Assembly (NCBI RefSeq): GCF_030295765.1
Contig: NZ_AP027292.1
Location: forward strand, 930,001 to 994,000
Source of the DNA: Neptuniibacter halophilus
Lineage (GTDB): Bacteria > Pseudomonadota > Gammaproteobacteria > Pseudomonadales > Balneatricaceae
Direction of reading: 5' to 3'
Length of the DNA: 64,000 nucleotides
Position numbers and translations under genes: made by a program. The notes below the pieces were generated by a model. The model was not told the DNA's origin and did not search any database. It saw nothing but the letters and a program-made list of their open reading frames with translations. Shown here piece after piece: positions 47,317 through 56,601 of this stretch. Numbering within the stretch: position 1 is the first letter of the stretch; every line of letters starts with the position of its first letter.

Positions 47317-48129
47317 TTAACTATACCTTAACTTTTCCATTTGGCTGCACCACTTCTTATCAATTAATTCTATAATCTCTGGAGATAGAACATCCCGTCC
47401 TTCTCCTTTTTTCCCTGAACGGACAAACGAAATATCTTTGCGGGAATTCTTTACTGGCTTCCAGTTTAGTGACTGTTTTATTTCTAGATTTTTCATTCTT
47501 TCAAATGAACTCATAGAAACGATATGATCGATATCGCGCTCACAGGACGGCAAGTGAAGAAAATCATTGATTTGCTTCACACTTCCTTTAGTGTCGGAAA
47601 GCATATCTTCATAACGTAGAACGAGCACTCTTGAACTATCTAGCGATGAAACCGAGAGCCAGCTAGCTACATTTTCCCCCCAATCGCCAAAAGAGTCCAC
47701 TTCACCATCAATAAAGCGTCTGGCAAATTGATCTAAAGTTTCATTAGACAACAGAGCACTCATCTTCATTAAATAGTAATAATAAGAGACAAGAACGTCA
47801 CGAGGATCACGTACAATGTAAATTACTTTCTTATATCTAGGATCAAAATATTCATGACTTTTTAGATAGCGTGGACTATCCATTTTTGCTAACTGATTAT
47901 TACTGGCTTGGTAAATATCAGGAACAAGAAAGTCAATATTTTTAAAGTCAACCTCTAAACCAGGCTCTGATATTATGTTTGCAATCAAAAACCTGGTCCA
48001 GGTATTACCTGATTTAGGATAAGAAACAATAAAAACATCATCTTTTCTAACAGAAACATTTCTACGCGCTGGAACTGTACCTAATACAGACTTAACAGCC
48101 CTTTTCAAACGAACAACTGTAGAACTCAT
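47317..48129 (-). CDS. PAPS-dependent sulfotransferase (Sulfotransfer_1 type)
   Basis: A 270-residue cytosolic-type sulfotransferase. The phosphosulfate loop YPKSGNTW (37-44), the likely catalytic His92 (LKSHEYF), the 3'-phosphate site VRDPRDVLVSYYYY (Arg107, Ser115) and the C-terminal FVRSGKKGEGRD (the RKG-type loop that caps the nucleotide) are all intact. This is the complete set of a functional enzyme. It lies between Wzy and the candidate legionaminyl transferase. Its acceptor is probably a sugar of the repeat unit. PAPS would come from the APS kinase fusion at 30393. Confidence 0.93.
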   Translation of the reverse strand: MSSTVVRLKRAVKSVLGTVPARRNVSVRKDDVFIVSYPKSGNTWTRFLIANIISEPGLEVDFKNIDFLVPDIYQASNNQLAKMDSPRYLKSHEYFDPRYKKVIYIVRDPRDVLVSYYYYLMKMSALLSNETLDQFARRFIDGEVDSFGDWGENVASWLSVSSLDSSRVLVLRYEDMLSDTKGSVKQINDFLHLPSCERDIDHIVSMSSFERMKNLEIKQSLNWKPVKNSRKDISFVRSGKKGEGRDVLSPEIIELIDKKWCSQMEKLRYS

Positions 48130-48151
48130 CCCAAGTACCCTTTAACTATAC

Positions 48152-49336
48152 TCAACAAGATTTACTTCTTTTCGCAAAGCCATATCCAAGACCAAATGTA
48201 TACCATGCTAGCAAATTGATCATGAACACATTTGAAAAAAGGTACTCGGATGACGACATAAAGATAATGCTAGACAGCAAATAGCCAGCCACAATCGAGA
48301 CCTTCAAATCCTTATTGGAATCACATAATACGCGCCATATATAGACCAAAATTGCTGAAAACAACCCAACCCCAACAATTCCTGTCCGGTAAAGAACTTC
48401 AATCAGTGTATTATGTGAACTCAAATTACGAGGCATAAGGGTCGACTCAAGCATAGAACTATTACAGTTAGAACATACACCAAGCCATACTGAATCACTT
48501 ATATACCCAAACAACTCCCCCCAAATCACTTCACGGCCGGTATAAATTGGTTTATTAAAAGCAGATAGACTGTGTGTATTCAGAATATCAAGCACCAAGC
48601 TATCTGGAAAAGCAACATATACCCAAACTAGGAACACTGACATTACAACCAACAAAAAAACCAAAGACTTAGATAAAGCTGTAGGCAGATAGCTAAAACA
48701 GCAAAAAAACAAATAAAAAAATGCAGTACAGAAAAATGCAACCCTAGCTGTGACCAAAAAAAGAAACATACTACTTAAGAGCACCGCAGCAAATATCAAA
48801 ATTCGGCCATACTTATCAAAAAAAGAAAAATACAAACATATCAATGGCAACAGAGTAAAAACAACAAAACCACTCCATAGATTGAAACCATTTATTGTTT
48901 CATTGATGTTATAAGAAACTTTTGCCATGAAGGCTGCTAGATAAAGCAAAGCCCCCATACCCATTATTAATGGGCGCCCGCCATTATAAGCATATTGAAC
49001 AGAGCATATAAAAACAACAAGATAACAAATCTGCTCGAAAAAAATACTCAGATCATACCTAAAGTCAAGCCTTATCAACAAATAAACAACAAACAGCAGA
49101 CTCAAGTAAAAAGGTGCATCTATCCTGACAAACTTAAAACCATCAATAGACAAGGCACAGTATATAAAAACAGAGAGAACTAATAAAACAAGCAAATAGC
49201 CTGCATAATCAGTAAAAGCAAAGCGACTCAAGCCATAAACAAAAAACAAACAGAGGGCAACAAAAGTTAGAGAAAGCAAATCACGTAACATGTTACCGTT
49301 TTTTATTTCATGAAACATCAATATTAGCCATTTCAT
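48152..49336 (-). CDS. Wzy-like O-antigen / capsule polymerase
   Basis: A 394-residue membrane protein with about ten to eleven hydrophobic segments and a larger periplasmic loop near residues 255-310, the topology of Wzy polymerases. The loop has NKPIYTGREVIWGELFGYIS and SSHNTLIEVLYRTGIVGVGL, typical of the O-antigen-ligase/polymerase superfamily. It is the only such protein in the locus, so polymerase is preferred over ligase. It follows the ABC transporter by three bases. Confidence 0.85.
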   Translation of the reverse strand: MKWLILMFHEIKNGNMLRDLLSLTFVALCLFFVYGLSRFAFTDYAGYLLVLLVLSVFIYCALSIDGFKFVRIDAPFYLSLLFVVYLLIRLDFRYDLSIFFEQICYLVVFICSVQYAYNGGRPLIMGMGALLYLAAFMAKVSYNINETINGFNLWSGFVVFTLLPLICLYFSFFDKYGRILIFAAVLLSSMFLFLVTARVAFFCTAFFYLFFCCFSYLPTALSKSLVFLLVVMSVFLVWVYVAFPDSLVLDILNTHSLSAFNKPIYTGREVIWGELFGYISDSVWLGVCSNCNSSMLESTLMPRNLSSHNTLIEVLYRTGIVGVGLFSAILVYIWRVLCDSNKDLKVSIVAGYLLSSIIFMSSSEYLFSNVFMINLLAWYTFGLGYGFAKRSKSC

Positions 49337-49339
49337 ATT

Positions 49340-51130
49340 TCATTGAAGACTCATTTCTCTGAAAACGCCCTCTCTACTAATCAATTCTCCATATGTGCCA
49401 TCATCTACGATCCTTCCTTTATCAAAAACAAATATATTATCACATGATTTAAGCGTAGTAAGTCTATGAGCAACCATGATCACGGTCTTATTACTAGCAA
49501 CTTTCAATATAGCCGTCATAACCTCAGCTTCAGAAATATTATCTAAAGCACTGGTTGCCTCGTCAAAAATTATTACAGATGAATCATTATACAGCGCCCT
49601 TGCGATTCCTATTCTTTGCTTCTGTCCACCACTTAACTGGGCACCATTTTCACCAACAATCGTATTTATGCCATTAGGAAGGTCATTGATTAGCTGCTTT
49701 AACCCGACAGAAGATGTAACTTCATCTAATAATTCATAGTTAATACTATTTTTGTCGCCAAATGCAATGTTTTCGGCAACAGAAACATCAGCCAGAAAAA
49801 TATTTTGAGGAACGTAAGAAAGGTGCTTCTGCCAACACCGCTTATTATCCTCTACAACCTCATTATTACCAACATACAGCTTACCCTGATCAGGTGAAAT
49901 AAGACCTAAAATAATATCAACAACAGTTGTTTTTCCAGAGCCAGAAGAACCACAGAAACCGACAATGGAACCACCTTTAATACTAAGATTAAGATTATTG
50001 ATTGTTGATTTATTAGCACCAGGGTACTTGAATTCAACATTTCTAAGCCGGATATCCTGCCCAGGTTCTATCGAGACTTCGGGTGGATTCACGACCAGGG
50101 CACTTTCAAGAGTTATACCACCTTTAAGCTCACCCTCAATATTGTGTAGTGCAGATATATTCGACCTTACACTCGCAATATTAGAATAAATACCCTGAAA
50201 AGCTGGAAGTAATTTAAATGCTGCAACGGCATATAAAGCCAACGTAGGGAAGGCTTCAATAAACCCGCCCTCCTTTATCAACAAATATAGTGTTGCGCTC
50301 AATATACAACCAAAAACTAAAACTTCGAGTATATATCGTGGCGCCAATGAAAGAACTGAATTTTTAACATATACTTCAGCTAAATCAGTTGAAGCCTTAT
50401 CAAATATTGATGAGTAGTAGTGTTCCTTATGCATCAACTTAAGTTCTTTAATACCACCGAAACCCTCATTCATAGCCGAATATCTAATCTTCGTTGCAGC
50501 AGTTATCACCTTACCATTTTTTTCAAGTGCCAGCTTTACGATTTGATAGATCACAGCATATGACAATGTAAAGGCACTAAAAGCAATGATTGCTAAATAT
50601 ATATCAATAATCATCAAGCCCAACACAATCAAAAAGACAGTTATCGCTCTTGAATTAATTTGCAACAAGGGATATATAACATGAAAAGTAACACGATTAG
50701 CTTCCTGTGCAATTTTACCCATCAGATCTGAGCTATTATTCACAACATGAAACAAATAGTCTCTGCTAAGATATGAGTCATAAAGATTTACAGAAATTTC
50801 TTTTCCTATAATCTGGCTATGCTTAGCCACTAACCAACCACCGACAATAGAAAATACATTACCGACAAACACCAAAAGCAAAACTATGACACCCAATACG
50901 ATTAAAAAATTGTTTTGACTATCAACTTGTAATATACGCTTAATTTCATGCAACAGTGCGTTTGAATTTATCATTTCAGGGTTTGATACTACTGCCATAT
51001 ATGGCGCTACAGCAGCAAGGCCGAATAACTCCAGGGTCGCGGTTAGGAGCAACAGCAATTGCAACGCCCCTATCCTCAACTTCTGAGAATAATTCAATAC
51101 ACCAAGAACATCCTTGACATTAGCTAGCAC
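49340..51130 (-). CDS. ABC transporter, fused permease-ATPase (PglK/MsbA-like flippase)
   Basis: A 596-residue half-transporter. Six membrane segments occupy about residues 15-330 and the ATPase domain 350-596: Walker A GSSGSGKTT, the LSYVPQNIFL Q-loop, signature LSGGQKQR, Walker B VIIFDEATSALD and the switch His in VAHRLTTL. Similar proteins (PglK of Campylobacter) flip lipid-linked oligosaccharides. No Wzx is seen in the window, so this is the likely flippase, which would be an unusual ABC-Wzy combination. It could instead be an accessory lipid exporter with a Wzx beyond the right edge. Confidence 0.9.
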   Translation of the reverse strand: MLANVKDVLGVLNYSQKLRIGALQLLLLLTATLELFGLAAVAPYMAVVSNPEMINSNALLHEIKRILQVDSQNNFLIVLGVIVLLLVFVGNVFSIVGGWLVAKHSQIIGKEISVNLYDSYLSRDYLFHVVNNSSDLMGKIAQEANRVTFHVIYPLLQINSRAITVFLIVLGLMIIDIYLAIIAFSAFTLSYAVIYQIVKLALEKNGKVITAATKIRYSAMNEGFGGIKELKLMHKEHYYSSIFDKASTDLAEVYVKNSVLSLAPRYILEVLVFGCILSATLYLLIKEGGFIEAFPTLALYAVAAFKLLPAFQGIYSNIASVRSNISALHNIEGELKGGITLESALVVNPPEVSIEPGQDIRLRNVEFKYPGANKSTINNLNLSIKGGSIVGFCGSSGSGKTTVVDIILGLISPDQGKLYVGNNEVVEDNKRCWQKHLSYVPQNIFLADVSVAENIAFGDKNSINYELLDEVTSSVGLKQLINDLPNGINTIVGENGAQLSGGQKQRIGIARALYNDSSVIIFDEATSALDNISEAEVMTAILKVASNKTVIMVAHRLTTLKSCDNIFVFDKGRIVDDGTYGELISREGVFREMSLQ

Positions 51131-51166
51131 GATAACACCGATTCAAATTAACCATATAAATCTTTT

Positions 51167-52108
51167 TTAATATCCCGAAATTTTGAAATAGTATTTATTA
51201 TTTTCTATGTGCTCGTCTAGACTACAGCAACTTGAGTTTTCTTTGATAAAATCCTTTACCATTTGATATATCCCAGGTTTGAACAATTTATCGTCCTCAT
51301 CTGCGATTGGCACTTCATTAACCGCAATTTCACCAATTTTCTGCACGCTCAGTTTTTCAAGTGGTCTAAAATAGATCCGATTCTTTTTAGTAAGAATTTC
51401 CAACGCCCAGCGCCCTGGAGCGGTCCAGTTAGCTTGATATGTAAACAGCGCCCCTCCTGTTGATATTCCAGCACCTGCAAAATTCGAAGCATTAGTGTGC
51501 CAAGGCAATTCTCCCGCTCCATTGTTAAAGCATTTTATCACGGCAGGTCGACCACCTAGGTGAAATGCCAGATCTGTGACATGTGTTGAATTAGCTAAAA
51601 ACCAGCGGGACTTTACTTGTTCAGGTTTATTAAGCCCTGATATAACATGAGCCCACTCTGTAAATTCAAAATTAAATGAGCTAACACCACCATCTCTTTC
51701 TATAATTTTTTTTGCCGCCAAAACTGAACTATAAAACCTACGATTGTATGCAACAAAAACTTTCGCATTCTGTCTTTTCGTAGCACTAACCATCCGATCC
51801 AACTCAGATTCTGTAAGTGCTACAGGTTTCTCAACAAGTATTTTTTTAATATTATTTTCAATAAGAATAGATGTAGTACCGGCAAGTTCTTCAATTGGAG
51901 CTGTATTTATAGCCATTTCAAATGATGATACATCATTAGATTTAACAAACCTTTCTAGCCCCCCAATGTATGGTTGAAAACCAGTATCATCTTCGAACTT
52001 CTTTGCCGAACATTCACCGCGCCCCACGACCGTGAAATTAACACTCAGCGCAACCAGAACTTTCGCATATTCACGAGCCATATTACCCGCACCTATCAGT
52101 AATACCAT
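51167..52108 (-). CDS. Gfo/Idh/MocA-family oxidoreductase
   Basis: A 313-residue NAD(P)-dependent sugar dehydrogenase. The Rossmann start is VLLIGAGNMAREYAKVL, followed by the family EKP motif (ILVEKPVALTESELDR) and YNRRFYSSVLAA. It pairs with the next oxidoreductase gene (52116), seven bases upstream, which is of the same family but clearly divergent. Both follow legF, a position seen in Campylobacter ptm and other legionaminic loci where such genes modify nonulosonic acids or side groups. Substrate unknown. Confidence 0.82.
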   Translation of the reverse strand: MVLLIGAGNMAREYAKVLVALSVNFTVVGRGECSAKKFEDDTGFQPYIGGLERFVKSNDVSSFEMAINTAPIEELAGTTSILIENNIKKILVEKPVALTESELDRMVSATKRQNAKVFVAYNRRFYSSVLAAKKIIERDGGVSSFNFEFTEWAHVISGLNKPEQVKSRWFLANSTHVTDLAFHLGGRPAVIKCFNNGAGELPWHTNASNFAGAGISTGGALFTYQANWTAPGRWALEILTKKNRIYFRPLEKLSVQKIGEIAVNEVPIADEDDKLFKPGIYQMVKDFIKENSSCCSLDEHIENNKYYFKISGY

Positions 52109-52115
52109 CTCTACC

Positions 52116-53084
52116 TCACGTTATTGGCACAATTTTGCGAAATTGCTCATCATAATTTTCAAATATAGCACCGAGCTTATCTAGATATTCAGCATGCAGA
52201 ACAACCGAATCTTCAAATGATATCAATTCACACGTTCCACCATCATATATTGACTTAACTAGTAAATCGGTAAGATTGCTTTGATAAGGAAGGTTAAACT
52301 CCTGTTTTGTATTTTCCACACCCTTTTTGTCTACCCAAATCATCTCCCCTAGTGTTTCATTAATTATCAGTTCTCTATCATCCATAATAAACTTTATTGA
52401 CACACTTGGGCTTAAATTATCATCCTGCTTACAATCAAAATACAATTCATAAACACTACAATCACTTGATGCCCTACCACTTCCTATTAGTTCTTTATAT
52501 CCTCCCCTCTTACTGTCTATAATCTTAAGATCATAAAAACCCAAGCTGTAATCATTAAAACACGTAAAATAATGCCACAAGTCAATGAAGTGAATTATAT
52601 TACAAGCTAATCCCCAATTAACTCCGGTTACCTCGATCGATCTACAACCAGAAAGCTCATCATGTAATCCCTTATATAGTGAATACATCCTACGAGGACA
52701 ATTCACCCAAGACTTTATCCCCTTAGTTTTAATCAACTGTTGAGCCTCATAAAGCTGCTCAGTTGATTGGAAAAGCACCTTCTCTAAAACTAAGTTTTTT
52801 ACATCAACGTATTTAATTAGTATTTTTATAACCTCAAGCCTAACTGCTGCGCTTGTGGCTATAATAGCGACCTCGACCTTAATCCCTTCTAAGTCCTTCA
52901 TAGTTTCAGATACATGTAAGTTCGCAGATTTTTCACCTGCTACCTCCGAATAACGCCCTATAGCCACTTTTATCGCTTGTTTACATGTATCTACAATATA
53001 TATATTATGTCTATTATCTAGCTTTGAAAGGGCTTGCAGATGCCGGCTACCCAGCTGCCCGACACCAACAATCAAAATATTCAT
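52116..53084 (-). CDS. Divergent Gfo/Idh/MocA-type oxidoreductase
   Basis: A 322-residue protein starting ILIVGVGQLGSRHLQALSKL (Rossmann), with LVLEKVLFQSTEQLYEAQQL in place of the EKP motif (EKV; the Pro is changed) and WVNCPRRMYSLYKGLHDEL. The C-terminal half lacks recognisable catalytic signatures. AT-rich. Together with the 51167 gene it may act on a legionaminic-acid or acyl intermediate. It starts 46 bases after the legF stop. Function cannot be assigned more closely. Confidence 0.75.
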   Translation of the reverse strand: MNILIVGVGQLGSRHLQALSKLDNRHNIYIVDTCKQAIKVAIGRYSEVAGEKSANLHVSETMKDLEGIKVEVAIIATSAAVRLEVIKILIKYVDVKNLVLEKVLFQSTEQLYEAQQLIKTKGIKSWVNCPRRMYSLYKGLHDELSGCRSIEVTGVNWGLACNIIHFIDLWHYFTCFNDYSLGFYDLKIIDSKRGGYKELIGSGRASSDCSVYELYFDCKQDDNLSPSVSIKFIMDDRELIINETLGEMIWVDKKGVENTKQEFNLPYQSNLTDLLVKSIYDGGTCELISFEDSVVLHAEYLDKLGAIFENYDEQFRKIVPIT

Positions 53085-53130
53085 TTTTCAAACACTCTTA
53101 TTGAATAATATTAGAAATAACTCTTATTTA

Positions 53131-53829
53131 TTAAATTCCACTTACAGAGCGTTTACTGAGCAAGCACTCTGCGAAATCAAAGTCAAACTGAGTATCTATA
53201 TCTACGGAATCATAATGAGACATAAGGTAAGCTTTTGATCCTTCAGTATAAATCCCTGTATCACTATATGCCAAATCTCGCTTAAACATATAGATAGCTC
53301 CATTTAGTCTATATGCGATCTTAAAATCTTGCGATCTCAAACCTTTATCATCACAAAAAAAACCTTTCATAGATTTGTCGAATGGAAGATAATTATAATA
53401 TTCAAGTGGATGCTCTGCTTCACAGACAGATATAACACTATCCACATTATCTAGATCATATATTTTCTTAGCTCGACATATATCTTCCGCACTTCTCAAT
53501 GGAGATGTAGGCTGTAATATAGTTACTGTTTCAATCTTGCTATTAATCCGAGCCTCTAGCCTATTAATTTCATAGCGAACAACATCGAAAGTACTACTTT
53601 CATCTGTCGCTAATTCTTCCGGCCGTAAATGATCACATATCACATCGTACGCACTAGCTACTTTCTGTATAGATGTACAATCTGTACTTACAATTATATG
53701 ATCAAAGATATTGGAGGAAATTGCACTTTCTATTGTCCAGCACATTAATGGCTTACCAGCTATATCGCGTATGTTTTTTCTTTTTAATCGTTTGCTTCCT
53801 CCCCTTGCAGGGATAATAGCAATATTCAT
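53131..53829 (-). CDS. legF: CMP-legionaminic acid synthase (LegF/PtmB/NeuA type)
   Basis: Activates the nonulosonic acid with CTP. The 232-residue protein has the cytidylyltransferase signature AIIPARGGSKRLKRKNI, then DHIIVSTDCTSIQK, the central LQPTSPLRSAEDI and the late DIDTQFDFDFAE. ATG 53829 overlaps the ptmE stop as ATGA, fixing the start; the frame open further upstream is inside ptmE. Legionaminic rather than neuraminic or pseudaminic specificity is inferred from the neighbouring legB, legC, legG, legI and ptmE genes. Confidence 0.93.
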   Translation of the reverse strand: MNIAIIPARGGSKRLKRKNIRDIAGKPLMCWTIESAISSNIFDHIIVSTDCTSIQKVASAYDVICDHLRPEELATDESSTFDVVRYEINRLEARINSKIETVTILQPTSPLRSAEDICRAKKIYDLDNVDSVISVCEAEHPLEYYNYLPFDKSMKGFFCDDKGLRSQDFKIAYRLNGAIYMFKRDLAYSDTGIYTEGSKAYLMSHYDSVDIDTQFDFDFAECLLSKRSVSGI

Positions 53830-54881
53830 AAAGTCAACTCCAATATATCTTCCTGCGCTTTCCTGTAATCCGCCATTTGACCTATATCTAACCAATAATT
53901 ATTACTTTTGTGCACACCTACATGAAAGCCAGATTCCATACGCCTTTCTATTAAATTTGGCATATCAACTTTTTCATTTGATTTTACAGATCGAACACAG
54001 AGAGCACTTAATACATATATACCGGTATTAATTAAATACCTGTAAACAGGCTTTTCTACCATCCTCAATAATTTATTTTGATCTGTTTCAACAACCCCGT
54101 ATGCAACTTGATGCTCTACTTCTCTAACACATACAGTAGCATCGCATCCATTAGCGTCATGTTTTTTCAATACTGACACATAATCAATATCTGTTAACAC
54201 GTCACCATTAACCATTATCAATGGCAATTCAGGCATATCTTTCGGGAGCAAACCTAATGCACCACCCGTTCCTAATGCTGAGCGTTCATGAACATATTTA
54301 ATTGACACACCAAATTGACGCCCATCGCCAAAATGATTTCTTATCATTTCAGGTAAATAGTGGGTTGATATATAAAAGTTATGGAAGCCCTGACAAATAA
54401 AACGATTAATCTGATGTTCCAATAAAGGTTTATCACCGACTAATAACATTGGTTTGGGGCAGTTGTCTGTTAATGGTCTGAGTCTCTTACCAAACCCTCC
54501 AGCCATTATGAACACTGGATTATTTTTTAATACCGGCTCACTTACTGTATGATGCAGCGTCTCTACACCTACTACTTGTCTTTCCCGCATTAGAGGAATT
54601 GCCAAGATATCCAGTTGATTCATTTTTTTAACAAGGTATTCACGCGACGCATCTTCTGGTGCCGTAATTGGGCTTTTGTTCATCACTTTACATAATTGAT
54701 CTTGCAATGTAATACCATTTAAAAGCCCGCGTCTAACATCTCCGTCTGTTACTATCCCTAAGAGATGGTCATTTGAGTCTGTCACTAAAACAAAGCGCAA
54801 CGCTTCTTTTCCAAGTACTTCCAATGCCTCACGAATCGTGTCATCGGCATTTAGAAGTACTCGCCTCCATTGCTTAATCAT
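53826..54881 (-). CDS. ptmE: CBS-domain nucleotidyltransferase PtmE (GlcN-1-P guanylyltransferase type)
   Basis: A 351-residue protein with two CBS repeats in the first 115 residues (FVLVTDSNDHLLGIVTDGDV; DILAIPLMRERQVVGV) and a sugar nucleotidyltransferase domain (VFIMAGGFGKRLRPLTDNCP, ALGTGGALGLL, VNGDVLTDIDY). In C. jejuni the CBS-bearing PtmE makes GDP-glucosamine for the GDP-linked legionaminic pathway, so this locus probably uses GDP-GlcNAc as the starting nucleotide sugar. The partner acetyltransferase and isomerase of that route were not seen and may come from elsewhere. 54 bases separate it from the acetyltransferase gene at 54936. Confidence 0.9.
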   Translation of the reverse strand: MIKQWRRVLLNADDTIREALEVLGKEALRFVLVTDSNDHLLGIVTDGDVRRGLLNGITLQDQLCKVMNKSPITAPEDASREYLVKKMNQLDILAIPLMRERQVVGVETLHHTVSEPVLKNNPVFIMAGGFGKRLRPLTDNCPKPMLLVGDKPLLEHQINRFICQGFHNFYISTHYLPEMIRNHFGDGRQFGVSIKYVHERSALGTGGALGLLPKDMPELPLIMVNGDVLTDIDYVSVLKKHDANGCDATVCVREVEHQVAYGVVETDQNKLLRMVEKPVYRYLINTGIYVLSALCVRSVKSNEKVDMPNLIERRMESGFHVGVHKSNNYWLDIGQMADYRKAQEDILELTL

Positions 54882-54935
54882 TTAATTAGAATCCTGTTTG
54901 ATCTAGCTGTACTCTTCACTTGTTATGGTTGAGCT

Positions 54936-55532
54936 CTAAGCCATATCCTTTTTAATGACCATACCGGCTCCAACTAAGCAATCTTGTGAGAGTTTAATAT
55001 GTGGAAGAACTGTAGCACCAGCACCGATGAAGACATTACTTCCAGTTACAACTTCTCCGCAGAGTGTTGCATTTGGCGCAATATGATTATTTGGCCCTAT
55101 AAAACAATCATGTTCTATGACTGCTGCGGTATTCACAATACTATCTTCGCCTACAGTCGTTCCTGTTTGTACAACTGCATTAGTTAGTATTTGGGCACCT
55201 TCCCCTATTTCAGCAAAGGGAGAAACATAGGCACTATCATCTATAACAGTTTCAAATCTAAAACCCAGGTTTCTGCCATATGTTGATATGCTAGCCCGCA
55301 ATTTTGACCAAGGTGTAAAGCCAATTCCGTTAACTAATCTGACATCATCGCAAGAAAAGCTCGTCAACTCCTCATCATTCTTTATATGCCTTATACCATT
55401 GTATACAAGTCGTTCTGCTACGGATTGAGGGCATATTACAGCCATAATTTCCCGCTTCTGTCTGAGCAATATATCAATCAGAACCGATGCATGACCTCCA
55501 CCTCCCATCACGATCAGCGGTTTGTTAGACAA
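54936..55532 (-). CDS. neuD: NeuD/PglD/LegH-type sugar acetyltransferase
   Basis: A 198-residue enzyme with an N-terminal Rossmann-like nucleotide-sugar domain (LIVMGGGGHASVLIDIL) and a C-terminal left-handed beta-helix (about 90-198), with the catalytic His in AAVIEHDCFIG and GSNVFIGAGATVLPHIKL. In the Leg pathway the equivalent (LegH) acetylates the 4-amino group of the nucleotide-linked diamino sugar; NeuD forms instead O-acetylate the product. Overlap of eight bases with legI argues for cotranscription. LegH is preferred because no other candidate is present, but it is not certain. Confidence 0.85.
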   Translation of the reverse strand: MSNKPLIVMGGGGHASVLIDILLRQKREIMAVICPQSVAERLVYNGIRHIKNDEELTSFSCDDVRLVNGIGFTPWSKLRASISTYGRNLGFRFETVIDDSAYVSPFAEIGEGAQILTNAVVQTGTTVGEDSIVNTAAVIEHDCFIGPNNHIAPNATLCGEVVTGSNVFIGAGATVLPHIKLSQDCLVGAGMVIKKDMA

Positions 55533-56601
55533 TGATCAAATCCCCAGCTTGAAAATTTCTTTTTGCAGTGGTTCCAATGATATCCCAGTACATGTAAGGA
55601 GAGATTCCATTTCCGGGTCTCATTATCGCTATATTTTCTTTAGTAAAAGACTCACCGCAATTGATTGGTGCCACTGCTACTAAACTTTTTCTCACTACCA
55701 TCCTGTTCTGTAATTCTGAGACGCTAGGTAATTTCATCCTATTCCCCAAAGCCGTCTCCACTTCTCTAACGCCATGTATCATTGCCCTCAACTGCTCTGG
55801 GTTTAATGAAGCTTTGTGATCAGGACCTTCCATACCCCTGTCAAGGGTAAAATGCTTTTCGATTAACGTCGCTCCCTTAGCAACTGCTGCGATTGGTACG
55901 TTGATCCCTTCACTATGATCAGATAAACCTACTGGCAGATTAAAAGCCTGACGCAATGTGTTCATTGTATTCAGATTAATTTCGCTCAAAGGGGCAGGGT
56001 ACTCAGTTGTACAGTGCAAAATGGTAACTTTTTGCCTTAGAGCCTCCCTTCCTTCCTCCGACAGGTATGCAAGCTCAAATGCCTCTTGTGACGGCTTGTC
56101 TTTTTCCTTACTAATATAACCATATGCAATCACCCCTAAAGCTGCTTCAATTTCTGATAACATCGACATACCAGTAGAAACTATTAAGTCACAGCCAGTT
56201 CTTGCATGCTCCAAAAGAAGTGGAGCATTGGTCAGTTCCCCCGAAGGTATTTTTAGGCGCTTTAAGCCAAGATCATTAGCTAAAAATCTTAAACTATCTG
56301 AATCAAAAGCGGTTGATAAAAATTCAATACCTAGTTCATTACATCTACTAAGCAGGCGGTGATGTGCTTCATACGATAGCTCAAGCCTGGATAGCATTGA
56401 CAACTGAGACTCTTTTTTCTGTGTGTTCTCTATTTGATAAGCAGCCTGCTCGGCCTCAGGAGTCACCAGCTTCTCAGCCTTGAACGTTTGAAACTTTACA
56501 ACATCAGCTCCAGCAAAACTGGCAGCCTCAACAAGCTTAAATGCTAAGCTCTCGTCACCATTATGATTAACTCCTGCTTCTGCTATTATCTCAACCTTCA
56601 T
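55525..56601 (-). CDS. legI: N,N'-diacetyllegionaminic acid synthase LegI (NeuB family)
   Basis: Condenses the 6-deoxy-diacetamido-mannose derivative with phosphoenolpyruvate to a nine-carbon nonulosonic acid. The 358 residues have the TIM barrel signatures IIAEAGVNHNGDESLAFKLV, VVKFQTFKAEKLVTP, KIPSGELTNAPLL, LHCTTEYPAPLSEINL, GLSDHSEGI and FTLDRGMEGPDHKASL, and a C-terminal SAF (antifreeze-like) domain (MVVRKSLVAVAPINCGESF). It shares an ATGA overlap with the deacetylase gene. Confidence 0.95.
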   Translation of the reverse strand: MKVEIIAEAGVNHNGDESLAFKLVEAASFAGADVVKFQTFKAEKLVTPEAEQAAYQIENTQKKESQLSMLSRLELSYEAHHRLLSRCNELGIEFLSTAFDSDSLRFLANDLGLKRLKIPSGELTNAPLLLEHARTGCDLIVSTGMSMLSEIEAALGVIAYGYISKEKDKPSQEAFELAYLSEEGREALRQKVTILHCTTEYPAPLSEINLNTMNTLRQAFNLPVGLSDHSEGINVPIAAVAKGATLIEKHFTLDRGMEGPDHKASLNPEQLRAMIHGVREVETALGNRMKLPSVSELQNRMVVRKSLVAVAPINCGESFTKENIAIMRPGNGISPYMYWDIIGTTAKRNFQAGDLIIV

